Shown here: positions 1-5,144 of the stretch, in pieces | Position numbering within the stretch: the stretch's first letter is position 1 | How the letters are laid out: each line of letters begins with the position of its first letter | Source of the DNA: an uncultured Lachnospiraceae bacterium | Lineage (GTDB): Bacteria; Bacillota_A; Clostridia; Lachnospirales; Lachnospiraceae | Direction: 5' to 3' | NCBI GenBank assembly: GCA_902795715.1 | Contig: CADBME010000395.1 | Coordinates: forward strand, 1-5,991 | DNA: 5,991 bases | Made by a program: the position numbers and the translations under genes | Notes under the pieces: generated by a model | What the model was told of the DNA's origin: nothing | Databases searched by the model: none | Seen by the model: only the letters and a program-made list of their open reading frames with translations

Positions 1-137
1 AGAGAGAGCTCCCGGTTAAATTCAGGATCCTTTTTATAATGATTATAGGCGTCCTCCAGTTCAATAACTGCATTCATCAACGTTTCGGGAATATACTGGC
101 CGCCGTGGATACCGAAGCGTCCATTTGGATTTGTCAT
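1..137 (-). CDS. trpB: Tryptophan synthase beta subunit, N-terminal fragment (cut by window edge)
   Basis: TrpB is the PLP-dependent subunit that condenses indole with serine to give tryptophan, working as an alpha2-beta2 complex with TrpA. Only the first 45 codons are visible. They begin [20 protein letters not shown], which matches the conserved TrpB N-terminus (GRFG..GGQY.PE.LM), followed by a helix rich in acidic and aromatic residues (ELEDAYNHY). The PLP lysine and the catalytic core lie outside the window. The ATG overlaps the trpF stop as ATGA, and an AGAAAGGA Shine-Dalgarno-like stretch lies about nine bases upstream within the end of trpF, so translation is probably coupled. It is the fourth gene of the T-box-controlled operon; trpA is expected next, beyond the window. 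The identification rests on the N-terminal signature plus operon position and is strong despite the short fragment. Confidence 0.93.
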   Translation of the reverse strand, partial: MTNPNGRFGIHGGQYIPETLMNAVIELEDAYNHYKKDPEFNRELS

Positions 138-742
138 AACTGTTTTTCCTTTCTGACATGGGCAACGAATGCTGCCATTTTTTCTTCATCCTTTTGTCCG
201 TCAGTCTCAATTCCTGAGCTGACATCAACTGCATAGGGAAAGCATTCCTTTATTGCGCTTTCCACATTATCAGGAGATAGTCCTCCGGCAAGAAACCAGG
301 GTTTCTTCATATCTTTTATAATTCGCCAGTTAAATACTCTGCCACTACCTGCTCCGGAATCAAGTAAGATGTAATCTGCACTGCTTTTCTTTGCTTTTTC
401 CATATCTTCCGCCCGCTCAATACGAAAAGCCTTGATGAGGGGCTTGTCTGTCAGCATCCTCAACTGTCCGATATATTCATCATCTTCCCTCCCGTGAAGC
501 TGGGCCAGATCAATGACACCCTTATTGAAAAGATCAGCAATTCTTTCAGGTTTTTCATCGACAAAAACTCCAACTGATTTGATTTGCGGCGAAAGCAAAG
601 CCTTTAGTTCAGCAGCCTTTTCATAGGATATATAGCGCCTGCTTTTTTCCGCAAAAACAAATCCTATGTATTCCGGCCTCAGCCGGTTTGCCGCCTCTAT
701 GTCACAGGGACGGAACAATCCGCAAAGTTTAATCCTGGTCAT
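134..742 (-). CDS. trpF: Phosphoribosylanthranilate isomerase
   Basis: TrpF carries out the Amadori rearrangement of N-(5'-phosphoribosyl)anthranilate to the ribulose form (CdRP), the step between TrpD and TrpC, in the cytoplasm. The 202-residue protein has normal length for a single-domain (beta/alpha)8 TrpF. It begins [10 protein letters not shown], carrying the KLCGL version of the KICG motif with the catalytic general-base Cys7. QLHG is at 81-84 and the general-acid Asp is at 128 within LLDSGAGSG. The phosphate-binding loops are [10 protein letters not shown] (151-160) and DVSSGIE (173-179). All expected active-site elements are present. The start codon overlaps the trpC stop (ATGA), with GAGGTGG just upstream, and its own TGA overlaps the trpB ATG. 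TrpF and TrpC are separate proteins here, unlike the fused enterobacterial TrpCF. Confidence 0.97.
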   Translation of the reverse strand: MTRIKLCGLFRPCDIEAANRLRPEYIGFVFAEKSRRYISYEKAAELKALLSPQIKSVGVFVDEKPERIADLFNKGVIDLAQLHGREDDEYIGQLRMLTDKPLIKAFRIERAEDMEKAKKSSADYILLDSGAGSGRVFNWRIIKDMKKPWFLAGGLSPDNVESAIKECFPYAVDVSSGIETDGQKDEEKMAAFVAHVRKEKQL

Positions 743-1551
743 AGGCCACCTCGCAATTCACCGAGCTTTGCTTTTTTATCCGGAGCCCTCATCAGACTTT
801 CTCCGATCAGGACCGCATCGGCACCAATGGACCGAAGTTTACTTATGTCTTCGGCTTTTCTGACTCCGCTTTCCGAGACGAAAAGAATCTGATCGGGAAT
901 TTGTTCTCTCAGACGACAGCTGTTGTCAGTATCTACAGTGAAATCGTGAAGATTGCGGTTGTTCACGCCTATGATACGGGCTCCCGCTTTGACTGCGGCA
1001 TCCACTTCCCTCTCATCATGGACCTCCACCAGGGCGGAGAGACCCACTTCATCACAAAGAGAAATATATTTCCTGATCCTATCTTCTGCCAGGATAGAGC
1101 ATATAAGCAGGACTGCAGAAGCTCCCATGACTTTCGCCTCATAAATCATATATTGGTCAACTGTAAAATCCTTTCGAAGGCAGGGGATGGAAACATGTCC
1201 GGCAATCTCCTCCAGATGCCGGTCGCTCCCCAAAAACCATTTTGGCTCGGTCAGGACGGAGATACAATCAGCTCCCGCCTCTTCATATTCCTCTGCAATC
1301 TGCAAATAGGGATACTCCGGAGCAATCATGCCTTTGGAAGGAGATGCCTTTTTACACTCACAGATGAAAGAAATAGAATCCTTTTTTAATGCTTTTTCAA
1401 AAGGGAAGTCCCCTTTGGGGAGATCCATTGCCTGTTGCCTGATTTCCCGAAGCGGCTTTTTTTTCTTGGCCAGACTGACACGCCGGCGGGCATGTTGGGC
1501 AAGCTGATCAAGTATGGTCATTCTTTTTCTTTCGGTCACTTGTTGACTCAT
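739..1551 (-). CDS. trpC: Indole-3-glycerol phosphate synthase
   Basis: TrpC cyclises and decarboxylates CdRP to indole-3-glycerol phosphate, the substrate of TrpA/TrpB. The protein is 270 residues, close to the usual 250-270. The family residues are all visible: [10 protein letters not shown] at 65-74 (catalytic Glu65 and Lys67), LRKDF at 125-129 (catalytic Lys127), VEVHD at 175-179 (Glu176), GVNNRNL at 195-201, SESG at 226-229 and the phosphate-loop IGES at 249-252. The ATG at 1549-1551 overlaps the trpD stop as ATGA and has GGAGG only four bases upstream. A second Met at residue 11 begins the more typical [16 protein letters not shown]-terminus, but its upstream sequence is only A/G-rich. 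I keep the first start because of the SD site and the overlap. The enzyme is intact and its operon context is fully consistent. Confidence 0.97.
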   Translation of the reverse strand: MSQQVTERKRMTILDQLAQHARRRVSLAKKKKPLREIRQQAMDLPKGDFPFEKALKKDSISFICECKKASPSKGMIAPEYPYLQIAEEYEEAGADCISVLTEPKWFLGSDRHLEEIAGHVSIPCLRKDFTVDQYMIYEAKVMGASAVLLICSILAEDRIRKYISLCDEVGLSALVEVHDEREVDAAVKAGARIIGVNNRNLHDFTVDTDNSCRLREQIPDQILFVSESGVRKAEDISKLRSIGADAVLIGESLMRAPDKKAKLGELRGGL

Positions 1552-2579
1552 GCTTCTTCCTCCGGCCGGTTGCTGACTTCAATAAGTCTGTGCAGGGTTT
1601 CAAGAGCCTTGACAGAATCAATAAGTTTAGCTGCAAGAGCGACTCCCTCCTTCAAGCTTTCTGCCTTGCCGCCTATATAAAGAGCAGCACCGGCATTAAG
1701 AAGGACCGCATTACGTTTATGTCCTTTTTGCCCGTTCAGGACAGAAAGAGTGATTTTTGCATTTTCCTCCGGCGTACCACCTTTCAGATCTTCTCTGCTG
1801 CAGCGTTCAAAGCCAAAATCTTCCGGTTTAATCACAAAGGATCTGAACCATCCGTCACGAATCTCACAGATTGTTGTCGGGGCACTCATGGAGATTTCAT
1901 CCAGCTTATCGTGACCGTACACCACCATGCCTCGCCTGACACCGAGATTGACCAGTACCTGTGCCAGGGGCTCGACCAGATAATCATCATATACACCCAA
2001 CAGCTGCATGGACGGTGAACCGGGATTGGTAAGAGGGCCCAGAATATTGAAGACGGTACGGAATCCCAGTTCCCTGCGGATCCCGCCAACATATTTCATG
2101 GAAGTGTGGTATTTTTGCGCAAAGAAGAAACACATACCAACTTCATTCAATAATTCGATACATCGGGCAGGACTCTGATAAATATTTACCCCAAGCGCTT
2201 CCAGGCAATCCGCGGTCCCGCACTGTGAAGATGCCGCTCTGTTGCCGTGCTTTGCCACCTTTATGCCGCCTGCAGCTGCAAGGATTGCAGAAGTAGTGGA
2301 AATATTGAAACTCTGAGCATTGTCACCACCCGTACCGACGATATCCATCAGGTCCAACCCTGTTTCCACCCTGGTCGCATGAGCTCTCATAGCCTCAGCA
2401 CATCCGGCAATCTCGTCTGTCGTCTCCGCTCTGGCACTTTTGGTAGAAAGGGCGGCAAGAAAAGCAGCGTTTTGCGTAGGTGTCGTCTTCCCGCTCATAA
2501 TTTCGTTCATAACCGTGTAGGCTTCGTCATAAGTGAGGTCTTCTTTACTTACAATTTTGACAATAGCTTCTTTAATCAT
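1548..2579 (-). CDS. trpD: Anthranilate phosphoribosyltransferase
   Basis: TrpD transfers the phosphoribosyl group from PRPP to anthranilate, the first step after anthranilate synthase. The 343-residue protein has the usual length for the stand-alone enzyme and is not fused to a TrpG glutaminase domain. Signature motifs: the PRPP/pyrophosphate loop [14 protein letters not shown] at 82-95, KHGNRAASS at 110-118, the anthranilate-site segment RRELGFRT at 168-175 followed by NILGPLTNP at 178-186, and the metal-binding acidic pair in DKLDEIS at 224-230. The N-terminal all-alpha domain (about 1-75) is also present. The start is ATG with AAAGGAG nine bases upstream. It is the first gene of the operon, about 256 bases downstream of the T-box terminator; its TGA overlaps the trpC ATG. 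No trpE or trpG lies upstream, which is unusual for a T-box-led trp operon. Confidence 0.97.
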   Translation of the reverse strand: MIKEAIVKIVSKEDLTYDEAYTVMNEIMSGKTTPTQNAAFLAALSTKSARAETTDEIAGCAEAMRAHATRVETGLDLMDIVGTGGDNAQSFNISTTSAILAAAGGIKVAKHGNRAASSQCGTADCLEALGVNIYQSPARCIELLNEVGMCFFFAQKYHTSMKYVGGIRRELGFRTVFNILGPLTNPGSPSMQLLGVYDDYLVEPLAQVLVNLGVRRGMVVYGHDKLDEISMSAPTTICEIRDGWFRSFVIKPEDFGFERCSREDLKGGTPEENAKITLSVLNGQKGHKRNAVLLNAGAALYIGGKAESLKEGVALAAKLIDSVKALETLHRLIEVSNRPEEEA

Positions 2580-2588
2580 AAATCCTGT

Positions 2589-2595
2589 CTCCTTT
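2589..2595 (-). promoter_or_regulatory. Ribosome binding site of trpD
   Basis: AAAGGAG on the minus strand, nine bases before the trpD ATG. It fixes the trpD start. The stretch 2596-2637 between this site and the hairpin repeat holds no other recognisable signal. Confidence 0.8.
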
Positions 2596-2637
2596 AATTC
2601 TCAAATGGCTACAACTATCTCTTTCATGGGGTAATTG

Positions 2638-2652
2638 TTCGCACTTCGTGCT
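2638..2652 (-). repeat. Direct-repeat copy with GCACTTCGTGC hairpin
   Basis: The 15-base plus-strand string TTCGCACTTCGTGCT occurs here and again at 2728-2742 inside the neighbouring inverted-repeat element. Each copy contains the perfect mini-hairpin GCAC-TTC-GTGC. This copy lies just outside the 12-bp terminal repeat of the element, so the repeated unit may extend to here, or the hairpin may be a separately reiterated module. Confidence 0.7.
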
Positions 2653-2661
2653 CCTCACTGC

Positions 2662-2833
2662 TGTATAAGTCCGGATTGCTCCCCCTGCTTCGCAGCTTTC
2701 CGCAATCCTCCAGCGTAATCTCGCACTTTCGCACTTCGTGCTACGTGCTCGATTTCGCTTGTCGCGCCAAATGTCGATGCATCCTTACAAGCAAGCTTGA
2801 CGTCTGCATCGCCGCATGGCGCGGACTTATACA
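2662..2833 (-). repeat. 172-bp inverted-repeat element with internal hairpin arms
   Basis: The outer ends are a perfect 12-bp inverted repeat: TGTATAAGTCCG at 2662-2673 and CGGACTTATACA at 2822-2833. Inside are further perfect complementary blocks. Arm A pairs CGCGCCA (2763-2769) with TGGCGCG (2817-2823), enclosing CGATGCA (2775-2781) with TGCATCG (2805-2811); its outer end shares two bases with the terminal repeat. Arm B is GCAC-TTC-GTGC (2731-2741), flanked by another GCAC/GTGC pair (2723-2726/2745-2748). Arm C pairs GGATTGC (2673-2679) with GCAATCC (2702-2708), enclosing CTGC-TTC-GCAG (2685-2695). The whole can fold as a closing stem with three arms, as RNA or single-stranded DNA. It abuts the T-tract of the T-box terminator and lies in the trp 5' UTR. 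I recognise no named family. It could be a MITE/REP-like intergenic repeat or a structured RNA. No convincing target-site duplication is visible. Confidence 0.75.
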
Positions 2834-2834
2834 T

Positions 2835-2877
2835 AAAAAAATCGCCCTTGACAGTGTATTGACATCTGTCAAGGACG
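2835..2877 (-). terminator. Rho-independent terminator of the trp T-box leader
   Basis: On the minus strand CCTTGACAG and CTGTCAAGG form a perfect 9-bp stem, extended by CGT/GCG to 12 pairs including one G-U, with an 11-base loop, followed by seven T residues at 2835-2841. The 5' strand of this hairpin (CGTCCTT) is also needed for the antiterminator, which makes the two structures mutually exclusive. Confidence 0.93.
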
Positions 2878-3146
2878 AATAAAAGCTTATCCGCGGTGCC
2901 ACCTTGATTCACGGCATGACCCGTGCACTTAGCGGGATACCAACATATCCCCGGCATTTATACGCCTGCCCACAGCGTCGCAGAATACTAACACTTACAC
3001 CTTATAAAACCATGTAAAAAATGCTTTGACTGCGCCCTCAGCGGTCCATTTGACAACTTGTTTCTCATTCGGATCTCAGCATCCCGAACTCTCTGTAAAG
3101 GCATGATTGCCGTTATCTCCGCTTCAACGGTTTGAATTATTAAATT
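2836..3146 (-). promoter_or_regulatory. T-box riboswitch, tRNA-Trp specific (trp operon leader)
   Basis: A cis-acting leader that senses the ratio of uncharged to charged tRNA and controls transcription into trpD. The conserved T-box AAGGTGGCACCGCGG is at 2891-2905 (minus strand). The antiterminator forms from AAGG with CCTT, a TGGCACC bulge, and GCGGATAA pairing with TTATTCGT. The 3' part of that fold overlaps the terminator stem. Stem I is closed below the specifier loop by GCGG/CCGC and above it by GGCAA/TTGTC, with AGATAAC on the 5' side. A TTCGG/CCGAA apical hairpin follows an AGAGAG stretch. The specifier loop reads AAATGGACC, placing TGG (Trp) at 3046-3048 followed by A. The bulge TGGC fits a tRNA with discriminator G, as in bacterial tRNA-Trp. 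Specifier, bulge and downstream genes agree. Stem boundaries were folded by eye. Confidence 0.95.
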
Positions 3147-3152
3147 TTGTTT

Positions 3153-3181
3153 ATTTTACCCCTGATTGTATCCCTTGTCAA
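3153..3181 (-). promoter_or_regulatory. Sigma-A-type promoter of the trp operon
   Basis: On the minus strand a perfect TTGACA -35 (3176-3181) is followed by a 17-base spacer and TAAAAT -10 (3153-3158). The predicted transcription start near 3146 gives a leader of about 570 bases to trpD. The -35 begins only seven bases after the stop codon of the SDR remnant, so nothing visible separates the two units. Confidence 0.88.
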
Positions 3182-3188
3182 TAGGAAA

Positions 3189-4163
3189 TTACAGATTATT
3201 TATGCTCGCATACAGGGGCTTTATACGATTTTTGAAGGTTGAAGTCAGCAGATTCGGAAGTCCGATTTCCAGTACCTGATCTTTTCCTTCTCTTTCAAGA
3301 AATCCTTCTTCCCGCAACCAGGTCATCGTATCCCTGACCGAATCCGCAAAGGGTCTGCAGTGGAAACCGAGTTCTTTTTCTGCTTTGGAACAATCATAAT
3401 CATTATTGCGGTTGAGCATGTAGATGTTGAAGTCTGAAAGCAGGGGTTCCTTCCCTGTGAACCTGGAGGCCAGGGCAAGGATTCTGACTCCTATATGAGC
3501 AAGCTCTTTTGAAAGGACATAGGATCTGCCGGAAAGGCAGGCCGCCTGGTTCATAATGGTGAACATGTCATGCATGGTTACAAGCTGGTTGCTCATGATG
3601 TAGCATTCTCCTCTGGCCCCTTTTTCACAGGCGGCAATCACTCCTTCTGTCAAATCTCTGACATCGACACTGTTGAAAGCACCTTCAATACCTATCTTCA
3701 TTTTTCCTTGTACAAAATCTTTGACCATGCTGGAAACAGGGCCGCAGGCATAGTCGTAAGGACCGCAGATGCCTGAGGGATGGATAATGGATGCGTCTAA
3801 GTCAGGATGCTTTTTCAGCGCGTCCAATACCAGCTGCGTAGCCTCTGCTTTCGTTATGGAGTAGTAGTCGACCAGTCCATCATTGGGCCAGAATTGATCG
3901 ATCTCTTTTATTTTCTGCCCTGCCGGAAGTTCCGGTATTGCGCCGGTTGAACTGATATATACCAGTTTTTTGACCCGGTGTTTCACACACTGGTCAATAA
4001 TGTTGGCGGTGCCGTCAACATTGACGGCATGCACCCTGGGATTGGCTTCTTCTCTGGTCCAGACAATGCCCCCGCTGTGGATGACATAGACCTCATCATC
4101 TACGCAGTTTTCAAAAAAACGCTCAAGGGAAATGGAATCAAGAAGATCACCATGATTAACGCA
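3189..4163 (-). pseudogene. 5'-truncated NAD-dependent epimerase/dehydratase (atypical extended SDR)
   Basis: The reading frame matches the C-terminal four-fifths of an extended short-chain dehydrogenase. It starts in CVNHGDLLDSISLERFF, continues through VYVIHSGGIVW and VNVDGTANIIDQC (family VN..GT.N), YISSTGAIP (catalytic Ser/Thr region), YYSITK (catalytic YxxxK) and IHPSGICGPYDY, and ends with KAEKELGF and a C-terminal helix (DSVRDTMTWL). The first 55-60 residues, including the TGxxGxxG dinucleotide-binding loop, are absent. Sequence upstream of about 4163 is the T-tract and hairpin of the neighbouring gene's terminator, and the frame hits a stop at 4197-4199. No ATG with a ribosome site precedes the conserved part; the GTG at 4032-4034 lies inside the domain and has no SD. 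The frame is otherwise intact, suggesting recent truncation. The substrate cannot be inferred. A short translated product is possible but could not bind NAD in the usual way. Confidence 0.8.
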
Positions 4164-4193
4164 AAAAAAAACAGCCCCTGCTTCAAGGGGCTG
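4163..4193 (-). terminator. Rho-independent terminator of the helix-turn-helix gene
   Basis: CAGCCCC and GGGGCTG form a perfect 7-bp GC-rich stem (4172-4193) with an 8-base loop, followed by nine T residues on the minus strand (4163-4171). The stop codon of the upstream gene (4183-4185) lies in the loop, so the hairpin overlaps the end of the coding sequence. Recognisable SDR sequence begins directly after the T-tract. Confidence 0.92.
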
Positions 4194-5070
4194 AATTCAG
4201 GTAAATCTCCTTTACAGGATCTTCGCATATATAGTGAGATAGATATTCCTCCTTCAGAATCTTTGCTCTTTCCAGATCAAAGAGGATTACTGAAAGCTCG
4301 CCGTTATAGGATAAGTGGTCTTTGAAACCACAAAGACTATCATAGGCGCCTTGATGATTGGTCACAACAGAAACTATGCGAGATCTGAAAGGCTTTAGAA
4401 AGACCAGCTCTTCAACGATTCTCCTCATTGTGTTTTCTGCCAGGGAAGAAGAAAGGGCTTCTTCATCGGAAATGAATGCATATCTAATCAGATATTCTGA
4501 AATATCATGGTTCATCAGCTTCACACAGGTATCAAAATGAATCTGATCTACTTCCGCATCATCTGTATTTACAAGCTGGAATGCCAGGCCGTTTTTTCCG
4601 AGACATCCTAAAATGATACCGTTGGCAATAGCTGTAAATTTTTGTTTTTCGCTTTGAACACGCTGAATTCTACTGATTTCTTCTGCCTTCATTGCCGAAA
4701 AATCTTCCTGTGACTTTCCCTGGCTTCCTATTGCTATGCCTCTGCTTTTTAATACTTTTATCATGGCGGAAGATGGAATATCAGTCAACTTTGTAAGCAT
4801 GCCTACAGACATACCTGCAGACATGCCACTTTTAAATTCCTTAGATGCGCCCGCAGCCGCTATCATCTGCTCACAGGTCACACCCCCTCTCGGAGATGCC
4901 TGCAGACTTGTCAAAGCTTCATAAATCCCGGGTTTTTTTGGAATATAAGTTCCTTTTATCATTTTGGAAATAATAGCTGCATCCACCCCTGAATCACGGG
5001 CATATTCTCTTAAGGATCGATCTTCTCCTTTCGCTGCTTTTACCAATTCCCCTAGGCTGGTTCTGCTCAT
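4183..5070 (-). CDS. Helix-turn-helix protein with unrecognised C-terminal region
   Basis: The 295-residue protein has an N-terminal DNA-binding region resembling an XRE-type HTH: about residues 18-55, SLREYARDSGVDAAIISKMIKG, with a short basic wing (TYIPKKPGIYEALT). A small linker (about 60-120) contains a Met/Gly/Ser-rich stretch (SGMSAGMSVGM). From about 130 to 295 there is an alternating helix/strand region (for example GIILGCLGKNGLAFQLVN, RIVSVVTNHQGAYDS, ELSVILFDLERAK) that I do not recognise; it may sense a signal or carry an activity. No membrane segment or signal peptide is visible. The ATG at 5068-5070 is chosen because GGAGG lies six bases upstream; a longer TTG-initiated reading would place that site inside the gene. 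It has its own promoter, possible operator and terminator, so it is probably monocistronic. It follows a hybrid histidine kinase by 74 bases. A transcriptional regulator is the likely role, with unknown targets. Confidence 0.85.
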   Translation of the reverse strand: MSRTSLGELVKAAKGEDRSLREYARDSGVDAAIISKMIKGTYIPKKPGIYEALTSLQASPRGGVTCEQMIAAAGASKEFKSGMSAGMSVGMLTKLTDIPSSAMIKVLKSRGIAIGSQGKSQEDFSAMKAEEISRIQRVQSEKQKFTAIANGIILGCLGKNGLAFQLVNTDDAEVDQIHFDTCVKLMNHDISEYLIRYAFISDEEALSSSLAENTMRRIVEELVFLKPFRSRIVSVVTNHQGAYDSLCGFKDHLSYNGELSVILFDLERAKILKEEYLSHYICEDPVKEIYLNSAP

Positions 5071-5076
5071 TTTAAA

Positions 5077-5081
5077 CCTCC
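5077..5081 (-). promoter_or_regulatory. Ribosome binding site deciding the HTH gene start
   Basis: GGAGG on the minus strand, six bases (TTTAAA) before ATG 5068-5070. This favours the ATG over the in-frame TTG at 5086-5088. Confidence 0.85.
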
Positions 5082-5100
5082 ATGACAAAATCTTTGAATA

Positions 5101-5129
5101 CTTATATCATGGTTGAATGATATTGACAA
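5101..5129 (-). promoter_or_regulatory. Sigma-A-type promoter of the HTH gene
   Basis: On the minus strand TTGTCA (5124-5129) and TATAAG (5101-5106) are separated by 17 bases. The predicted start is near 5094, leaving a leader of roughly 25 bases that includes the GGAGG site. The -10 is one base from consensus, as is the -35. Confidence 0.7.
5104..5123. promoter_or_regulatory. Candidate operator: perfect 7-bp inverted repeat within the promoter
   Basis: ATATCAT (5104-5110) and ATGATAT (5117-5123) are perfect inverted repeats separated by six bases. They fill the spacer between -35 and -10 and overlap the -10. The geometry suits binding by a dimeric repressor, and autoregulation by the HTH protein is the simplest guess. 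An AT-rich palindrome may also arise by chance. Confidence 0.5.
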
Positions 5130-5144
5130 CACAATTCTCTATGT

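Noticed and set aside
901..1389. 162-codon plus-strand open frame antisense to trpC
   Set aside because: It lies entirely within an intact trpC with all catalytic motifs; its translation has no recognisable domain.
1590..2018. 142-codon plus-strand open frame antisense to trpD
   Set aside because: Shadow of an intact trpD; no start signal or domain.
2638..2833. CRISPR array or a second tandem T-box
   Set aside because: There are only two copies of a 15-base string without regular spacers, and no second AAGGTGG-NACCGCGG motif is present.
2655..2957. 100-codon minus-strand open frame in the trp leader
   Set aside because: It runs through the T-box antiterminator, the terminator and the inverted-repeat element, has no ribosome site and is fully explained by structured RNA.
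2836..3146. Classical trp attenuator with a Trp-rich leader peptide, or a TRAP site
   Set aside because: No short frame with tandem Trp codons and no regularly spaced GAG/UAG triplets were noticed; the conserved T-box, specifier and antiterminator explain the leader.
4032..4034. GTG as a genuine start for the SDR
   Set aside because: It lies inside the conserved domain (just before VNVDGT), homologous sequence continues in frame upstream for about 43 codons, and no Shine-Dalgarno precedes it.
5071..5088. TTG start extending the HTH protein by six residues
   Set aside because: It would include the GGAGG ribosome site in the coding sequence; the ATG at 5068-5070 is spaced correctly from it.
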